51,278 nucleotides of DNA from Hondaea fermentalgiana (taxonomy: Eukaryota > Sar > Bigyra > Thraustochytrida > Thraustochytriidae), in NCBI GenBank assembly GCA_014084085.1, contig NPFB01000052.1, positions 351,198 to 402,475 of the forward strand, read 5' to 3'. The notes under the pieces were generated by a model, which saw nothing but the letters and a program-made list of their open reading frames with translations, made no database searches and was not told the DNA's origin. This document shows, in pieces, positions 30,543-40,425 of this stretch (position 1 is the first letter of the stretch; every line of letters begins with the position of its first letter). A program made the position numbers and the translations under genes.

Positions 30543-33500
30543 TCATGGCATTTCATGAAAATCATTCTCATCCATGTCATCGCTCTCATTCTTCTCCAAC
30601 GTGGCCTGGCCCTCTTGTGCGAGTTCATGACCTGCGTCCATCATTGTGTACATGAAGCAGTTTCCGGGTCTTGACGACGCAGGTGTTACGACGAAGGCAC
30701 CGCACGTATTGTGGCGCGACCCGCCTTCGTCCGCGTGTATGAATGCGACTTGGTGGCTGCCACAGGGAACAGTGCCAAAACGATTTTGGGAGTAAAGGCG
30801 ACGGGCAAAGAGGGGATTGACCTCAAACGGACCTTGGAAACTCACTGTTGCACCGAGGCCTTTTGCAACGGCGCCTACAAAGTCGCCGTCGTCGTCAAAA
30901 AAAGCAAAACCACCCCAGGTCACTAAACGCAAAAGTCCGTGCACCGAACCACGGAGATCCAAGAACGAGAGATCGTGGCGGCGCTTTCGAAGAGGATGCA
31001 AGTACACCATGCTGCGCGCTTTCCCCCAAATGGCAGGGTGCTCCCGAAGCAGACCGCGCATCGAAGCGGACACAGATCCCACGTGAGATGTTCGACCATA
31101 CAGGCTTGTTGCATACTCGTCCTTTTTGGACTCTCCTTGGTCGTGGTCATCTCGAAGTAAAGCGTGGCGGCCGGCGCTTGGCACCATGACAACAAAAACG
31201 CAGAGCGAGAGGTTGAACTTTAGCCCCGAGCTCTCGACGGCATCGAGACCGAACGGCGCCAGACTTTGAAATGGAAATCTTCCAAATGGTGCCAAGAGAC
31301 TGCGCTGCGGGAGCACCGGTGCGCCTGCTGGATGAATGATGTTCGCAGCACGTGAGATGCCCTGCCAAATACCACAGCCAACGTTCATGGACGACCTGTA
31401 GCGCTGTACAGAAGTTCTGAGGCACTTGACCTCTGCCTTGCCAAGACCTGACGAGCCTCGAGACACCATTTCGTCTGCACTGTATTCGTTAGTGTCACTG
31501 CAATTCGCAAAGCGCCTCAGCAGGCTCACGCAGCGTGCTAACAACTGCACGGTGTTCGCGAATTCCGCGTCATGGTCTTCGTCAGAAGCATGTCGACCAC
31601 TGCGCCGACTCAGTACTTGCGCGAAATCTCCGTTGGCGGCTATGAGGTCTCTGAAACTTGACGATTCGACAAGTGAGCGACTTCCCGGGCTTGCGCCGTT
31701 GTGACCATTCGCATGCGCGCCTTCCTCGAGCTTTGACTGCAGCAATTCGCACTGACGCAACAATTTCTCGGCAATTGCATCAAGCGAAGAATCGGTCATT
31801 GGTAGTCGCCGCGATTCGCAAAGACGCGCGGCCATAGCAGACGTCATTGCTGTGTTTTCCGCAAAAAGACAGTCGATGCCGCGAGCATGGGCCAATAATT
31901 GCGCACCGCCTTCATCGCCCATAGAGGTTCTTGAGAGCCGGAGCTCGCGAAGATGCCGTAGCGTTGTGACTATCTCGCCGACGCAACGGTCCGAGACGGC
32001 GGCATTTCCTGAGAGCCCTAATGTGCGGAAAAAGGGTGACACAACGTGGATGAAGTGAAGGAGGCCACGCTCTGTAAAACCGGTGGCGTTGTCAAGCGTG
32101 AGCGTGTGGAGCTGAGGGCAAGCCGTGGCGAGCGCCGCAAGGCCTTGATCATGCATTCTACCTTCCGCAACCGCCTTGCCATGACTTCCATCGCCGTGCC
32201 TAAAGTACAGCGTGGTGGACAAGAGACTGGCCAAACTATGCGAGGTTGACGCACTGGCCTTGCTGACGCCGCTCGCCCTGGTTTTCTTGGCGCCCTTGGC
32301 GGCGAGGAGAGGAATTAAAAGAGGATCGCGATCGAGATAGAGCTCGCGCAGCTGAGGACAATGTTCCGCAAGGTGACAGAGACCCTTTCCAGAAACAGCA
32401 ACCACGTTACGCAATGAGAGCTTTAGCAGTGCTCGGCCGCAAGCGAATGCGAGATCCTCCACACCTGCATCGGTAATGCCGAGACATCCATCGAGATACA
32501 GGGTTTCGAGCGGACAAGCGGCGTCTCCCAGTGCGCGCATCGCGTCATCGTCGATGTTTTCGCAGTACGACAAGTTGAGATGATCGAGGGTGGGCAGTTT
32601 CTGAAGAATAGCTGCGAGCGTGTCGGCGCCAATACCGATTTCATTTGTGACCTGAAGCGTGCGTAATGCCGTAAAAGGTGCGTCGCGATGCATTCTATTC
32701 AAAGGAAGACAGATGCTTGAACGAACCGTGTCCGAGGCGCCAGGGCCAGTCGGGGACAACCCGATTCGCTGGTAAAAGTCAGACACAGTATACACATCAA
32801 AAAGCATGCGCACTTCTTGAGGAAAGAGTGAGAAGTCCACGTATTCTGGCACAGGTGGATCCGTGTAGCGAGCCATCACTTGCTTTGCTGAGCGCTGCGC
32901 AACGCTGTTCTCAGGAGCATCGTCGTGGCCCAGAGACTCGCGCAACGCAGCGATCAAGGCTCGACCAGCGCTGCCGGTGGCCTTTGCTCCTTGAACAGCA
33001 AGCGTTTTGCAGGTTACAGCAGCTCGCTGAAGCGTGCCCCAAAGTCCAGGAGGGTACTCTTCGGATTCACTGGCTCGCGATGTATTTCCGGGAACGTCCC
33101 GAACCTTGCTTTGGCGCGCACGAATAACACTTTGACTCTCTGCATCGTCGTAATTTGTTGCATCCTGTTCCTCATTGTCGTCGTCATCGTCGTCATCTTC
33201 CTCTTCCGCATCGATATCATCATCGGGAATGGCATCTCCATCATCAAGTAGACCATCGCCGAGCGGGATGTAGTCTATGACGATGTGGCGCGCATTTAAG
33301 AGTAAGCGTAGATGGGGAATGCAAGAGAGCATTGCTCTGAGATTCAGACCCTGAACGAGCACAAAAGCGGAGGTAAAAGCGAGCACGGCAGCTCCAAGTG
33401 GGCTGACATCGGATCGCGACCGTAGATGATCAGAGATGGCAATCGCCTGCACAACGAGCAAGGGCACGTGCGTGAGGAGATTGACGCAATTCATATAGAA

Positions 33501-34628
33501 GTGACCTCTTGCAAGTCGGAAATCGGCGCTGGCTCCGGCGGCGACGATATCCTTTTGCGGGGCCTGGGAGGTCCTCACATCAGAAACCTGGACACTTTGC
33601 ATTTCAATGAGGGAACCGCTTGCGATTACGTTAATGGCAAGCTCTGCGTCGATCAATGACCAGAGCACGCCAACTCCAAAGCGGAATACGCGCTGCGGAA
33701 CGGCCCAGTCAACGATTTTCCAGTAAAGAAAACAGGTGAGCACCCGTCCCAAGAGCGAGGCGAGCAGGGCACTTATAGCGATTGCATACAGCGATTGCGC
33801 GGAGTTCATCTCGGCAAAAGCAAAGTACCAACTGAGCACCTGGCTTGTGACTGCAAAGAGCACACTAAAAAGAAGACTGTGACCGCGATGCCGCCGATTT
33901 TCGCGAGTCAGGAATGGCGCGGAGATCTGAGCCTGGTCAGCGGCTAAAATGGCGTCGTCTTGGTCTCGCGACCTGCCATCACGTTCATCTCGCAGCCTAG
34001 GAAGAAACGTATCGAGAAACCTTGCAATTCCAATCTTTTCGACCCAGCTTTGCAGCTGCAGGCGGGCCCAGGCCCTGAGCCAGACGTAAAAGTCATTCTC
34101 CATTCTCTCTTTAACAAGTGCGCGGTTAAGGATCATATGTTCCCGGGCAAGGGCATCTTGTCTCCGCTGAAGCTGTGCGAGGACCTCGAGAAAGTCCTGG
34201 ACGTCGCTCATGAACATGGCTGCTCGCGCACCACGTATTTCGCGGCCTCCCTCTTCGTTGGTCGAGTCGTACAGGCCAAGGGTGGCGAGCCTCACTCCGA
34301 GGTCTGCAAGACGCTCCACGCGCGGCAGGTCGAGGAGAAACTCGCCGCGCTCCAGCGCAGCGAGGTGCTTGGGCCCGAGCACGACGCCAGTCCATCCCTC
34401 CCTGCCGCCGCCAACTCCGCTCTCGGTGTCGTCCGCATCGTCTACCTCCAAGCGGCGCCGCTGCATCGTCTCCACGTTCACCGGTGGCGTGTCGTTCTCG
34501 CCCTTTGCTCTCCTGCCAAGCTCCGAGTATGCAGCAGCAGCAGCAGCAGCAGCAGCAGCACGTGCACCACAATGACGGCACCGACGAGGCTGCTCTTCTT
34601 CGCACGTTGACTGACCTTTACCCCGCAC
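30543..34628 (-). CDS. Membrane-LRR giant protein, diverged paralogue A
   Basis: 1361 aa, intronless. It shares its layout with the three genes to its right. Helical N-terminal domain (about 85-165): LGPKHLAALERGEFLLD (84-100) and MSDVQDFLEVL (140-150). Membrane segments lie at about 250-272, 277-300, 315-335, 378-400 and 410-432. An acidic loop follows (473-495, almost all Asp/Glu), then cysteine-containing LRRs (about 650-930) such as LDHLNLSYCENIDDDAMRAL (681-700). The C-terminal domain (about 1130-1320) has WGGFAFFDDDGDFVGA (1238-1253) and ATVSFQGPFEV (1260-1270). The D-I-P-Q motif of the other paralogues is replaced by THVPLLVVQ (386-394). An alanine run (23-33) is encoded by a CAG/GCT repeat. 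Met55 (34466) is an alternative start. The function is unknown. A membrane-anchored recognition or scaffold role is inferred from the LRRs. Confidence 0.85.
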   Translation of the reverse strand: MRGKGQSTCEEEQPRRCRHCGARAAAAAAAAAAYSELGRRAKGENDTPPVNVETMQRRRLEVDDADDTESGVGGGREGWTGVVLGPKHLAALERGEFLLDLPRVERLADLGVRLATLGLYDSTNEEGGREIRGARAAMFMSDVQDFLEVLAQLQRRQDALAREHMILNRALVKERMENDFYVWLRAWARLQLQSWVEKIGIARFLDTFLPRLRDERDGRSRDQDDAILAADQAQISAPFLTRENRRHRGHSLLFSVLFAVTSQVLSWYFAFAEMNSAQSLYAIAISALLASLLGRVLTCFLYWKIVDWAVPQRVFRFGVGVLWSLIDAELAINVIASGSLIEMQSVQVSDVRTSQAPQKDIVAAGASADFRLARGHFYMNCVNLLTHVPLLVVQAIAISDHLRSRSDVSPLGAAVLAFTSAFVLVQGLNLRAMLSCIPHLRLLLNARHIVIDYIPLGDGLLDDGDAIPDDDIDAEEEDDDDDDDNEEQDATNYDDAESQSVIRARQSKVRDVPGNTSRASESEEYPPGLWGTLQRAAVTCKTLAVQGAKATGSAGRALIAALRESLGHDDAPENSVAQRSAKQVMARYTDPPVPEYVDFSLFPQEVRMLFDVYTVSDFYQRIGLSPTGPGASDTVRSSICLPLNRMHRDAPFTALRTLQVTNEIGIGADTLAAILQKLPTLDHLNLSYCENIDDDAMRALGDAACPLETLYLDGCLGITDAGVEDLAFACGRALLKLSLRNVVAVSGKGLCHLAEHCPQLRELYLDRDPLLIPLLAAKGAKKTRASGVSKASASTSHSLASLLSTTLYFRHGDGSHGKAVAEGRMHDQGLAALATACPQLHTLTLDNATGFTERGLLHFIHVVSPFFRTLGLSGNAAVSDRCVGEIVTTLRHLRELRLSRTSMGDEGGAQLLAHARGIDCLFAENTAMTSAMAARLCESRRLPMTDSSLDAIAEKLLRQCELLQSKLEEGAHANGHNGASPGSRSLVESSSFRDLIAANGDFAQVLSRRSGRHASDEDHDAEFANTVQLLARCVSLLRRFANCSDTNEYSADEMVSRGSSGLGKAEVKCLRTSVQRYRSSMNVGCGIWQGISRAANIIHPAGAPVLPQRSLLAPFGRFPFQSLAPFGLDAVESSGLKFNLSLCVFVVMVPSAGRHALLRDDHDQGESKKDEYATSLYGRTSHVGSVSASMRGLLREHPAIWGKARSMVYLHPLRKRRHDLSFLDLRGSVHGLLRLVTWGGFAFFDDDGDFVGAVAKGLGATVSFQGPFEVNPLFARRLYSQNRFGTVPCGSHQVAFIHADEGGSRHNTCGAFVVTPASSRPGNCFMYTMMDAGHELAQEGQATLEKNESDDMDENDFHEMP
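34531..34561. repeat. (CAG)n array inside the A-paralogue N-terminus
   Basis: About ten triplets, read as alanine codons on the minus strand if translation starts at 34628. They would be leader sequence if it starts at 34466. Confidence 0.85.
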
Positions 34629-35385
34629 AAGTCGTCGTTTGCCGCGCCGCAGACAGCTGCGACGCGGGCCGCCGCGGCGCGGCTGAATCGCGATCTCCTT
34701 TCTCGTGACCTCCTCTTGGAGCGAGCGCGGCAGCGATGCGAGGAGCGCGCGGCAGGGTCGCGGTCGTTGGCGGCCAATACTAGTATAGTATGCTCTACCT
34801 GAAGCCTTCTACTCGTTATGCTACCTGCTGCTGCTAGTACCTGTGCACACTTGCGCGCGTCGATGATGACTGCGCCCGCCATTGCCGCGTAGGGCTGCGA
34901 GCTGCAAGCTGATGGCGCTCGGGTGCCGACATCTCCACAAGTTCGCCTTGGCTATAGGCTAGATGCAGCTGGCGAAGGAATGAATGATTGGATGAATGGA
35001 TGAATGGAATGGATGGGCCACTCGGCGAGGCATGACGCCACTTTTCGCCATCATCCAACCGCACGGACGCAAAGCTGAAACAAAACACCTGGCTGCTGCA
35101 AGCCCCCGCTTTGCGTAGCCCTGGCCGGCTGGCACCTCCCCCGCTCTCCAAGTTCACTCGTCGAAGAGCAGCGCGAGGGAGGCCCAGCGGGCCGTCCATT
35201 CTTTCCCAGAGCCTGCACATCTCGGGCGGGTGTGCTACCATAAACCCTAGGACGCCCTAGCCGGCGGGAGGTGTGTACCGGGGGCCCCGAGCTGGCGGAG
35301 AAAGTACGAACTCTAAAAGGCGATAGCAAGGCGCCTAGCCGCACACAGAAGACGCGCGCCCGCGCTGCAGAGGAGGCGAGGGCGA
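34629..35385. promoter_or_regulatory. Divergent promoter region between membrane-LRR genes A and B
   Basis: About 760 bp separate the start codons of the divergent A and B genes, so both promoters must lie here or in their leaders. A GAATGGATGAATGGAATGGATGG repeat-like stretch is at about 34980-35015 and a CCCTAGGACGCCCTAG motif at 35246-35261. No third gene is seen. Confidence 0.5.
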
Positions 35386-38300
35386 GTGCAGACCCCGAAG
35401 GAGCGCGGCGAGGAGCGCGGCGAGCGAGGAGGTGGCCGGAGGGGCGGCGTGCGGCGCGAGCCCGAGGACGGCGCGATGAAGGGGATCGAGGAAGATGGCG
35501 CCGAGGACGTGCACGTGCACGAGGTGGACGTGGAGATGCCGCCGCCGCCGCGGCCCGTGCTGATGCGGGGCGGCTCGACGCGAGGGGGCTCGACGCGAGG
35601 TGCAGGCCCGAGCCGGCGAGGGCTGGTGAAGCAGACGAGCCTGGCCAGGCTCAACGAGAATCCTGCAGAGGCCGACGAGGCTATTCGAAACGTGGAGGAG
35701 CAGGACAAGCAAAATGATGTGAAAGCCTTGAATCTGATCAGGGAACAGGGCTCTTCACCTGCCGGCGAGGTTGTCGTCGACCATGGGAAAAACAAAGAGC
35801 TCAACTATCTCACGCACGCCCACGTAAAGGCCATCGAGGAGGGGAGGTTCATTTACGACCCGGACCTTGTACAGTCCGTCGTCGACATTGGCGCGCGCCT
35901 CGCGAACCTCGACCACTACGTGAGCGAGCGACCCTTCGCTCGAAAGGGATCTTTCCAAAGAGTCGCAGACGATAGTGAAGTGCGCTACATCGACGCTCGC
36001 ATGACGGAGGCGCTGCTTAGTGACGTCGAGGACTTTCTTCAAGTGATCTCCAAAATGATCCACAAAATGGAATTTCTGCAAGAGTACCACTCGGATACCC
36101 ACCTGCAGATCATGCAGGAAGCTCAGGGCAAAGCGAGCAACCAAACATCCCCAACTGCCTTCACCTGGTCGTCGATCGCTTGGAGACAGCTCGTCTACCT
36201 GCTCGACTCGGGCCGATCGCTTCTCGGGAGGAAACTCTACCCAGCCCACTACAAGAGGAGCATTGACAGAAAGAGCCAGCATCCGGCGCCTCGGACCTAT
36301 TCGTTGCCACACATGTTTGAAAAGAACAATCGTCTTCGGCAATACGGAGCCATCTTCGACGCAAGCCTGGAAGTGGCCAACTTGGGCACAGACATTGTCT
36401 TTGTCTTTTCGTCGCTTCTACCCCTCGTCGGCACTTCATCCGAGTCTCTCTTTTACGTGTCTATCGCCGCACTTGGGCTCACATTCTTCTTGCGCCTCTT
36501 GATTGGACTGTGGGACAGACACCTGGTCGATTGGAAGGACAAGCGCCGTGTGCAAAAGTACTTTTTCGGTCTACTCGTTGCTCTTGTTGAGCCCAACTCT
36601 GGATTTAACGACCTTGTGAAGGAGTCGTACAAGGTGAAAGAGTCTCTGGGCTTCAACATTATCGGTGATGCCGTGGGAAGTTTTGTCAAGGACCCTATCG
36701 CGACGCAAGCCAAGGCTGATTACAAGGCCGCGCGCATGTCAATTCTCACCGCCGCCGTTCTGTTGGTACAGGATATACCCCAGATTGTCGTCGAGATGCT
36801 CTACATTCTCAATTTTCAGGGAGGACATTTTGAATACGTGTACTGGTTTGCCCTCGCGACCTCGATTCTGTCTGCGGCTCGCCAAGTCATCGAGGCCCTG
36901 CAGCTCCTCGGCGATATTCCTGGCCTGCGCAACTTGGTGCTACTGCGTCACCTTGTTTTTAATCCGAACAATGACATGGACAAGCGAGTCGTTAAGGCGC
37001 TCGAAAAGAATAGGGAGATCGAGGGGACGATATCCGCAGGCGATGACAACGAGGTCGAGTTCTCCGACGGACATCGCCTCGTCTCCAAGGCCCTTACAGA
37101 GTTTTTTGATTACGAACGTACTACGAAGCAGAATTGGTGCTCACACGTTCTGATTTGGGCGGCTAACTGGTTGATGAAAATCCTTTTGGCGCCCGTCACT
37201 TTGGGTGTGTCGCTTCTATGGGATCCATCGATCCAGAGCTCGAGAGAATCCTTCAAGCACTTTCGCGATACACTGAGCGAATCGATCGTCTTTGAAGGAA
37301 AGCCATTCGACCTGGTCAAGACGGAACAAGCCGGTGACGCAGAAGAGACCACCGACACCTCTCCTCGTTTCACGGATTTCATGTGTGGGTCCATATTAGG
37401 CGGCAAGACGACGCGAAGCGTCTCTCCAACTCCAAACCTCAACGAGTGGCCGATCTTTGCGCCTTTATTTGCTCGCATGAACACCCGTACGCTCTACAAG
37501 AGTATTCGCTCGCTCGAGCTCACGGACTGCGTCAGCATCAATGACAGCATCATCTCGCTCGTTGCCGCCAAGTGCCCAAACTTGCAAAACCTCAACCTCA
37601 GCTTTTGCGTTGATGTCACAGACACGGGCCTTCGTGCCTTTGAAACACACAAGTGTCTGGCGCTGGGCTCTGTCGTTCTCGATGGCTGTGTCCAGGTCAC
37701 GGACACGGGCGTTGGCTCAATTACCAGATGTGCGGCTCGCAACCTTTGGCGCCTCAGCCTGCGCGATCTCCCTCGGCTCACGGAGAACGTGCTTAAGCAC
37801 ATTGGAGATCATTGCACAAATATTCGTTCGCTCAATCTGGATGTCGACGTTGTCTTTCGAGAGCACGGGCTTGGAGGCGGGAACTTCCTTTTGATCAGGA
37901 ATAGCGACGCTCTCATCGGTCTCATGAAGAGGTGCGGCTCAACGCTGCGCACGCTCAGGCTTAGCAACGTCCTCGGACAAAGTTTGACCACAGATCATGA
38001 GTGGAATCAATTTGTAGAGCACGTGAGCCCGTACATTCGCAGCCTCTCGCTCGCGGGATCGCCTGCAGTGACGGGAGACCGCTTGGAAAAGCTCACGGAT
38101 CGCACACCCTTTTTGCGCGAATTGCGACTCTCGTGTGCAAAGAACCTTGAAACGGCAGACTGTCTCTTGGAGAACACTCCTTCTCTCACGGTCTTGAGCC
38201 TTGGTGGCACGCGGGTCTCTCTTGACGAGGCAAACGACTTCTTTTTGTCGAAATGGATGCCGGACATTGAAGTCGTCCAAATCGACCACCCTTCGCAACT

Positions 38301-39528
38301 CCTCAAGTTCTACACCACGCAACTGGATGGACAGCTCCGCGCGCTGAGCAATTACAATGCGAGGCCTTCTGTAAGGAACGCGGATGGGCATTTGGCCATC
38401 TGCTTCCCTCTTTCGTGTTGCAGCGAATCCGGAGCGCAACAAGGAGCGGTGCAAGATCTCGACGTTTACGACGCCGCGAATGACAAGGAGGGCATATTCG
38501 ATGATCACGTGGAGGAAATTTCCAAGTTACACAACGAGCTCAAGAAGGGAACGCTCGCCAACATGCTCGTCTACAACGAACAACCTGCAACAGCGGCTCT
38601 AGCCCTTGTGGTTGGGCTTGTTGACTACGTCCGCCGTATCCGCGCGCGCAAGCAGCTTTCAACCGCGGAGTTTTTCGATTGGAAGGCAGAACTAGAGGAC
38701 CGTGAGCTCGACAGAGGAGCCAAATTAATTGATGATATGAAACGCATGCTCTCGGAGGCGCGCGAGCGGCGATCACTTCACATCGCGCCGGTATACCGTC
38801 CTATCAAGCCCCCATTCGTTGCGCTAAACTCGTTTGGAATTATGTCCACGCGGCGCTTGAATCTCAACATCGACTTTGCGGACAACACGTACGAATTTAT
38901 CTGTTCGGACGTCTTCGAGCCGGTATTTACGCTTGCTGATCAAGGCGAGGCCAATCCGACCAAACTCAAGGGTAACATTAGTCCCTTTAGTGCTGTCACC
39001 GTTAGCAAGGGGGACAACAAGATCACTCGGCTTCTTCAACGCTATTGGTGCATTCCGCCGAGCGCACGGTTCTATTGCTGGGCGTACCCTTTGAAGGGCC
39101 TAGACGCCAATAAATTGGATTGGCTCCAAAACCAGCGCTACGAGGACACAACGCGTAGATTTCTGCAGTTCGGTGGCTATTTGTACTTTGACGCCAACAT
39201 GCACTTTGTAGCAGCCTCGGCATTGACAGTGGGGACAACGCTTAGTTTCAACGGGCCATTCAAGCTGCCCGAGGAGTCGATCGCGAGACTGGATGCAGAG
39301 GAGCGATGGCAGCGTGTCACCATTCCAACGCTGATGCCATTAGACGGGCCGTATACTGAGTTCTGCTACATTTTCAGTGGCGAAACTGTGCTTCCCAAAA
39401 CGCTCCGCCAACGCCACTGTCAGCATGGCTGCTTCGCGTACCGCTTCACATATGATGACGGGCGTTCGCTCGCTTACCTTTACAGCCTCACGACTGTCAT
39501 TGATGTCTTTCTTCCCGAGGAGGCTTGA
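35386..39528 (+). CDS. Membrane-LRR giant protein, paralogue B
   Basis: 1380 aa, intronless. The N-terminal 120 residues are low-complexity. Met31 (35476) is a plausible alternative start because the first 30 residues are Arg/Gly-rich and unlike the paralogues. Helical domain (about 142-235): HVKAIEEGRFIYDPDLVQ (146-163) and RMTEALLSDVEDFLQVISKM (205-224). Membrane module (about 320-525): hydrophobic segments at 323-345, 353-374, 391-410, 451-475 and 483-505, with VDWKDK (381-386), the loop GSFVKDPIATQAKAD (431-445) and VQDIPQIVVE (461-470). A further hydrophobic stretch is at 588-612. LRRs of the cysteine-containing type span about 705-965 (CPNLQNLNLSFCVDVTD, 730-746). The unrecognised C-terminal domain spans 1144-1376, with FGGYLYFDANMHFVAASA (1262-1279) and TLSFNGPFKLP (1285-1295). 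Function unknown. Confidence 0.9.
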   Translation: MQTPKERGEERGERGGGRRGGVRREPEDGAMKGIEEDGAEDVHVHEVDVEMPPPPRPVLMRGGSTRGGSTRGAGPSRRGLVKQTSLARLNENPAEADEAIRNVEEQDKQNDVKALNLIREQGSSPAGEVVVDHGKNKELNYLTHAHVKAIEEGRFIYDPDLVQSVVDIGARLANLDHYVSERPFARKGSFQRVADDSEVRYIDARMTEALLSDVEDFLQVISKMIHKMEFLQEYHSDTHLQIMQEAQGKASNQTSPTAFTWSSIAWRQLVYLLDSGRSLLGRKLYPAHYKRSIDRKSQHPAPRTYSLPHMFEKNNRLRQYGAIFDASLEVANLGTDIVFVFSSLLPLVGTSSESLFYVSIAALGLTFFLRLLIGLWDRHLVDWKDKRRVQKYFFGLLVALVEPNSGFNDLVKESYKVKESLGFNIIGDAVGSFVKDPIATQAKADYKAARMSILTAAVLLVQDIPQIVVEMLYILNFQGGHFEYVYWFALATSILSAARQVIEALQLLGDIPGLRNLVLLRHLVFNPNNDMDKRVVKALEKNREIEGTISAGDDNEVEFSDGHRLVSKALTEFFDYERTTKQNWCSHVLIWAANWLMKILLAPVTLGVSLLWDPSIQSSRESFKHFRDTLSESIVFEGKPFDLVKTEQAGDAEETTDTSPRFTDFMCGSILGGKTTRSVSPTPNLNEWPIFAPLFARMNTRTLYKSIRSLELTDCVSINDSIISLVAAKCPNLQNLNLSFCVDVTDTGLRAFETHKCLALGSVVLDGCVQVTDTGVGSITRCAARNLWRLSLRDLPRLTENVLKHIGDHCTNIRSLNLDVDVVFREHGLGGGNFLLIRNSDALIGLMKRCGSTLRTLRLSNVLGQSLTTDHEWNQFVEHVSPYIRSLSLAGSPAVTGDRLEKLTDRTPFLRELRLSCAKNLETADCLLENTPSLTVLSLGGTRVSLDEANDFFLSKWMPDIEVVQIDHPSQLLKFYTTQLDGQLRALSNYNARPSVRNADGHLAICFPLSCCSESGAQQGAVQDLDVYDAANDKEGIFDDHVEEISKLHNELKKGTLANMLVYNEQPATAALALVVGLVDYVRRIRARKQLSTAEFFDWKAELEDRELDRGAKLIDDMKRMLSEARERRSLHIAPVYRPIKPPFVALNSFGIMSTRRLNLNIDFADNTYEFICSDVFEPVFTLADQGEANPTKLKGNISPFSAVTVSKGDNKITRLLQRYWCIPPSARFYCWAYPLKGLDANKLDWLQNQRYEDTTRRFLQFGGYLYFDANMHFVAASALTVGTTLSFNGPFKLPEESIARLDAEERWQRVTIPTLMPLDGPYTEFCYIFSGETVLPKTLRQRHCQHGCFAYRFTYDDGRSLAYLYSLTTVIDVFLPEEA

Positions 39529-40425
39529 CGAAGTTTCGTTTTCTGCTTTCTTTCCCTCATTCCATTCCATTCCATTCCATTCCATTCCAACATCATCAGA
39601 AAGAGGTATCCTTCTTTTCTTTTTTCTTCATTTTTATGACAAGCTTTTTCTCTTCTCCCTTTTTTGCTCACTGATGATTATGTCTTTCTATGGCGTGGTC
39701 ATTTATCGCCATCACTACCAGCGTCCTCATCGTGGTCTCTGAACTTCATTTGGTTCTTCGTCTTTGGCGGTCCGCTGCTGCTGTTGCTGCTTGTCCTCGC
39801 AGTCAGTCGCGCGTGCCCACAGAAAATGGATTTTTCGTAACATGTCTCTGTCAATCCAACTTTAACAACACAAAAATCGCTTTCGGACAGTAGCAGCAGC
39901 GTAGCGCCCGCTCCCCGTCACCCCTCCGCGACAGGGAAACGAGCCCGCGCGGGCGCCGCTGGCCGTCTCGCCTCGCCAGCGCCCACGCACATGTTTGTAT
40001 ACCACCCAAGAGTCTAGCTTGCAAGAAACAAGTTTTTACTCATCGTCCCTCGCATCGTCCACGCACTTCGAACGCGACCCAGTTGCCCGCGCGTGCCGCG
40101 TGTAATAAAAAGGCAGGCCACCACACAAGCCAAACAACTTGGAGCAAACAAGTAAAGAGCCTTGGCGCTGGGCACGGCGCGGCGCGGACGAGAGGAGAGG
40201 AGGGGAGAGGAGAGGAGAGGAGAGGCGCGCGCGAAGAGGTCCGCCCGTCGCTCGCCCAGTCAGTCTTGCGCGTGTCTCTCCCGCTGCTCGGCTGTGGACC
40301 GGGCGGCGGAAGAGACCAGGTCCGAGAGCTCATCGCGCAAGCACAGCTCGCAAGCACAGCTCGCAAGCCTTGGGACGGACGGCCGGCGGGCTGCGCAGAG
40401 GCGGCTTGCGGACGTGGCAAGCGCG
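39529..40425. other. Intergenic region between B and C with CATTC and GAGGA repeats
   Basis: It holds the B 3' end with a (CATTC)n array at 39558-39599 and pyrimidine-rich stretches to about 39665. The C promoter region includes the motif CCCACAGAAAATGGATTTTT at 39816-39835, also found upstream of D. A (GGAGA)n purine repeat lies at 40191-40225. The segment 40162-40425 is open in frame with C but is repeat-derived at its start and unlike the paralogues, so I count it as leader. Confidence 0.55.
39558..39599. repeat. (CATTC)n pentanucleotide array
   Basis: About eight copies of ATTCC just downstream of the B stop codon, probably in the 3' UTR. Confidence 0.9.

Noticed and set aside
39558..39599. 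CATTC array considered as satellite DNA
   Set aside because: Only about eight copies directly after a stop codon. A 3' UTR microsatellite is the simpler reading.
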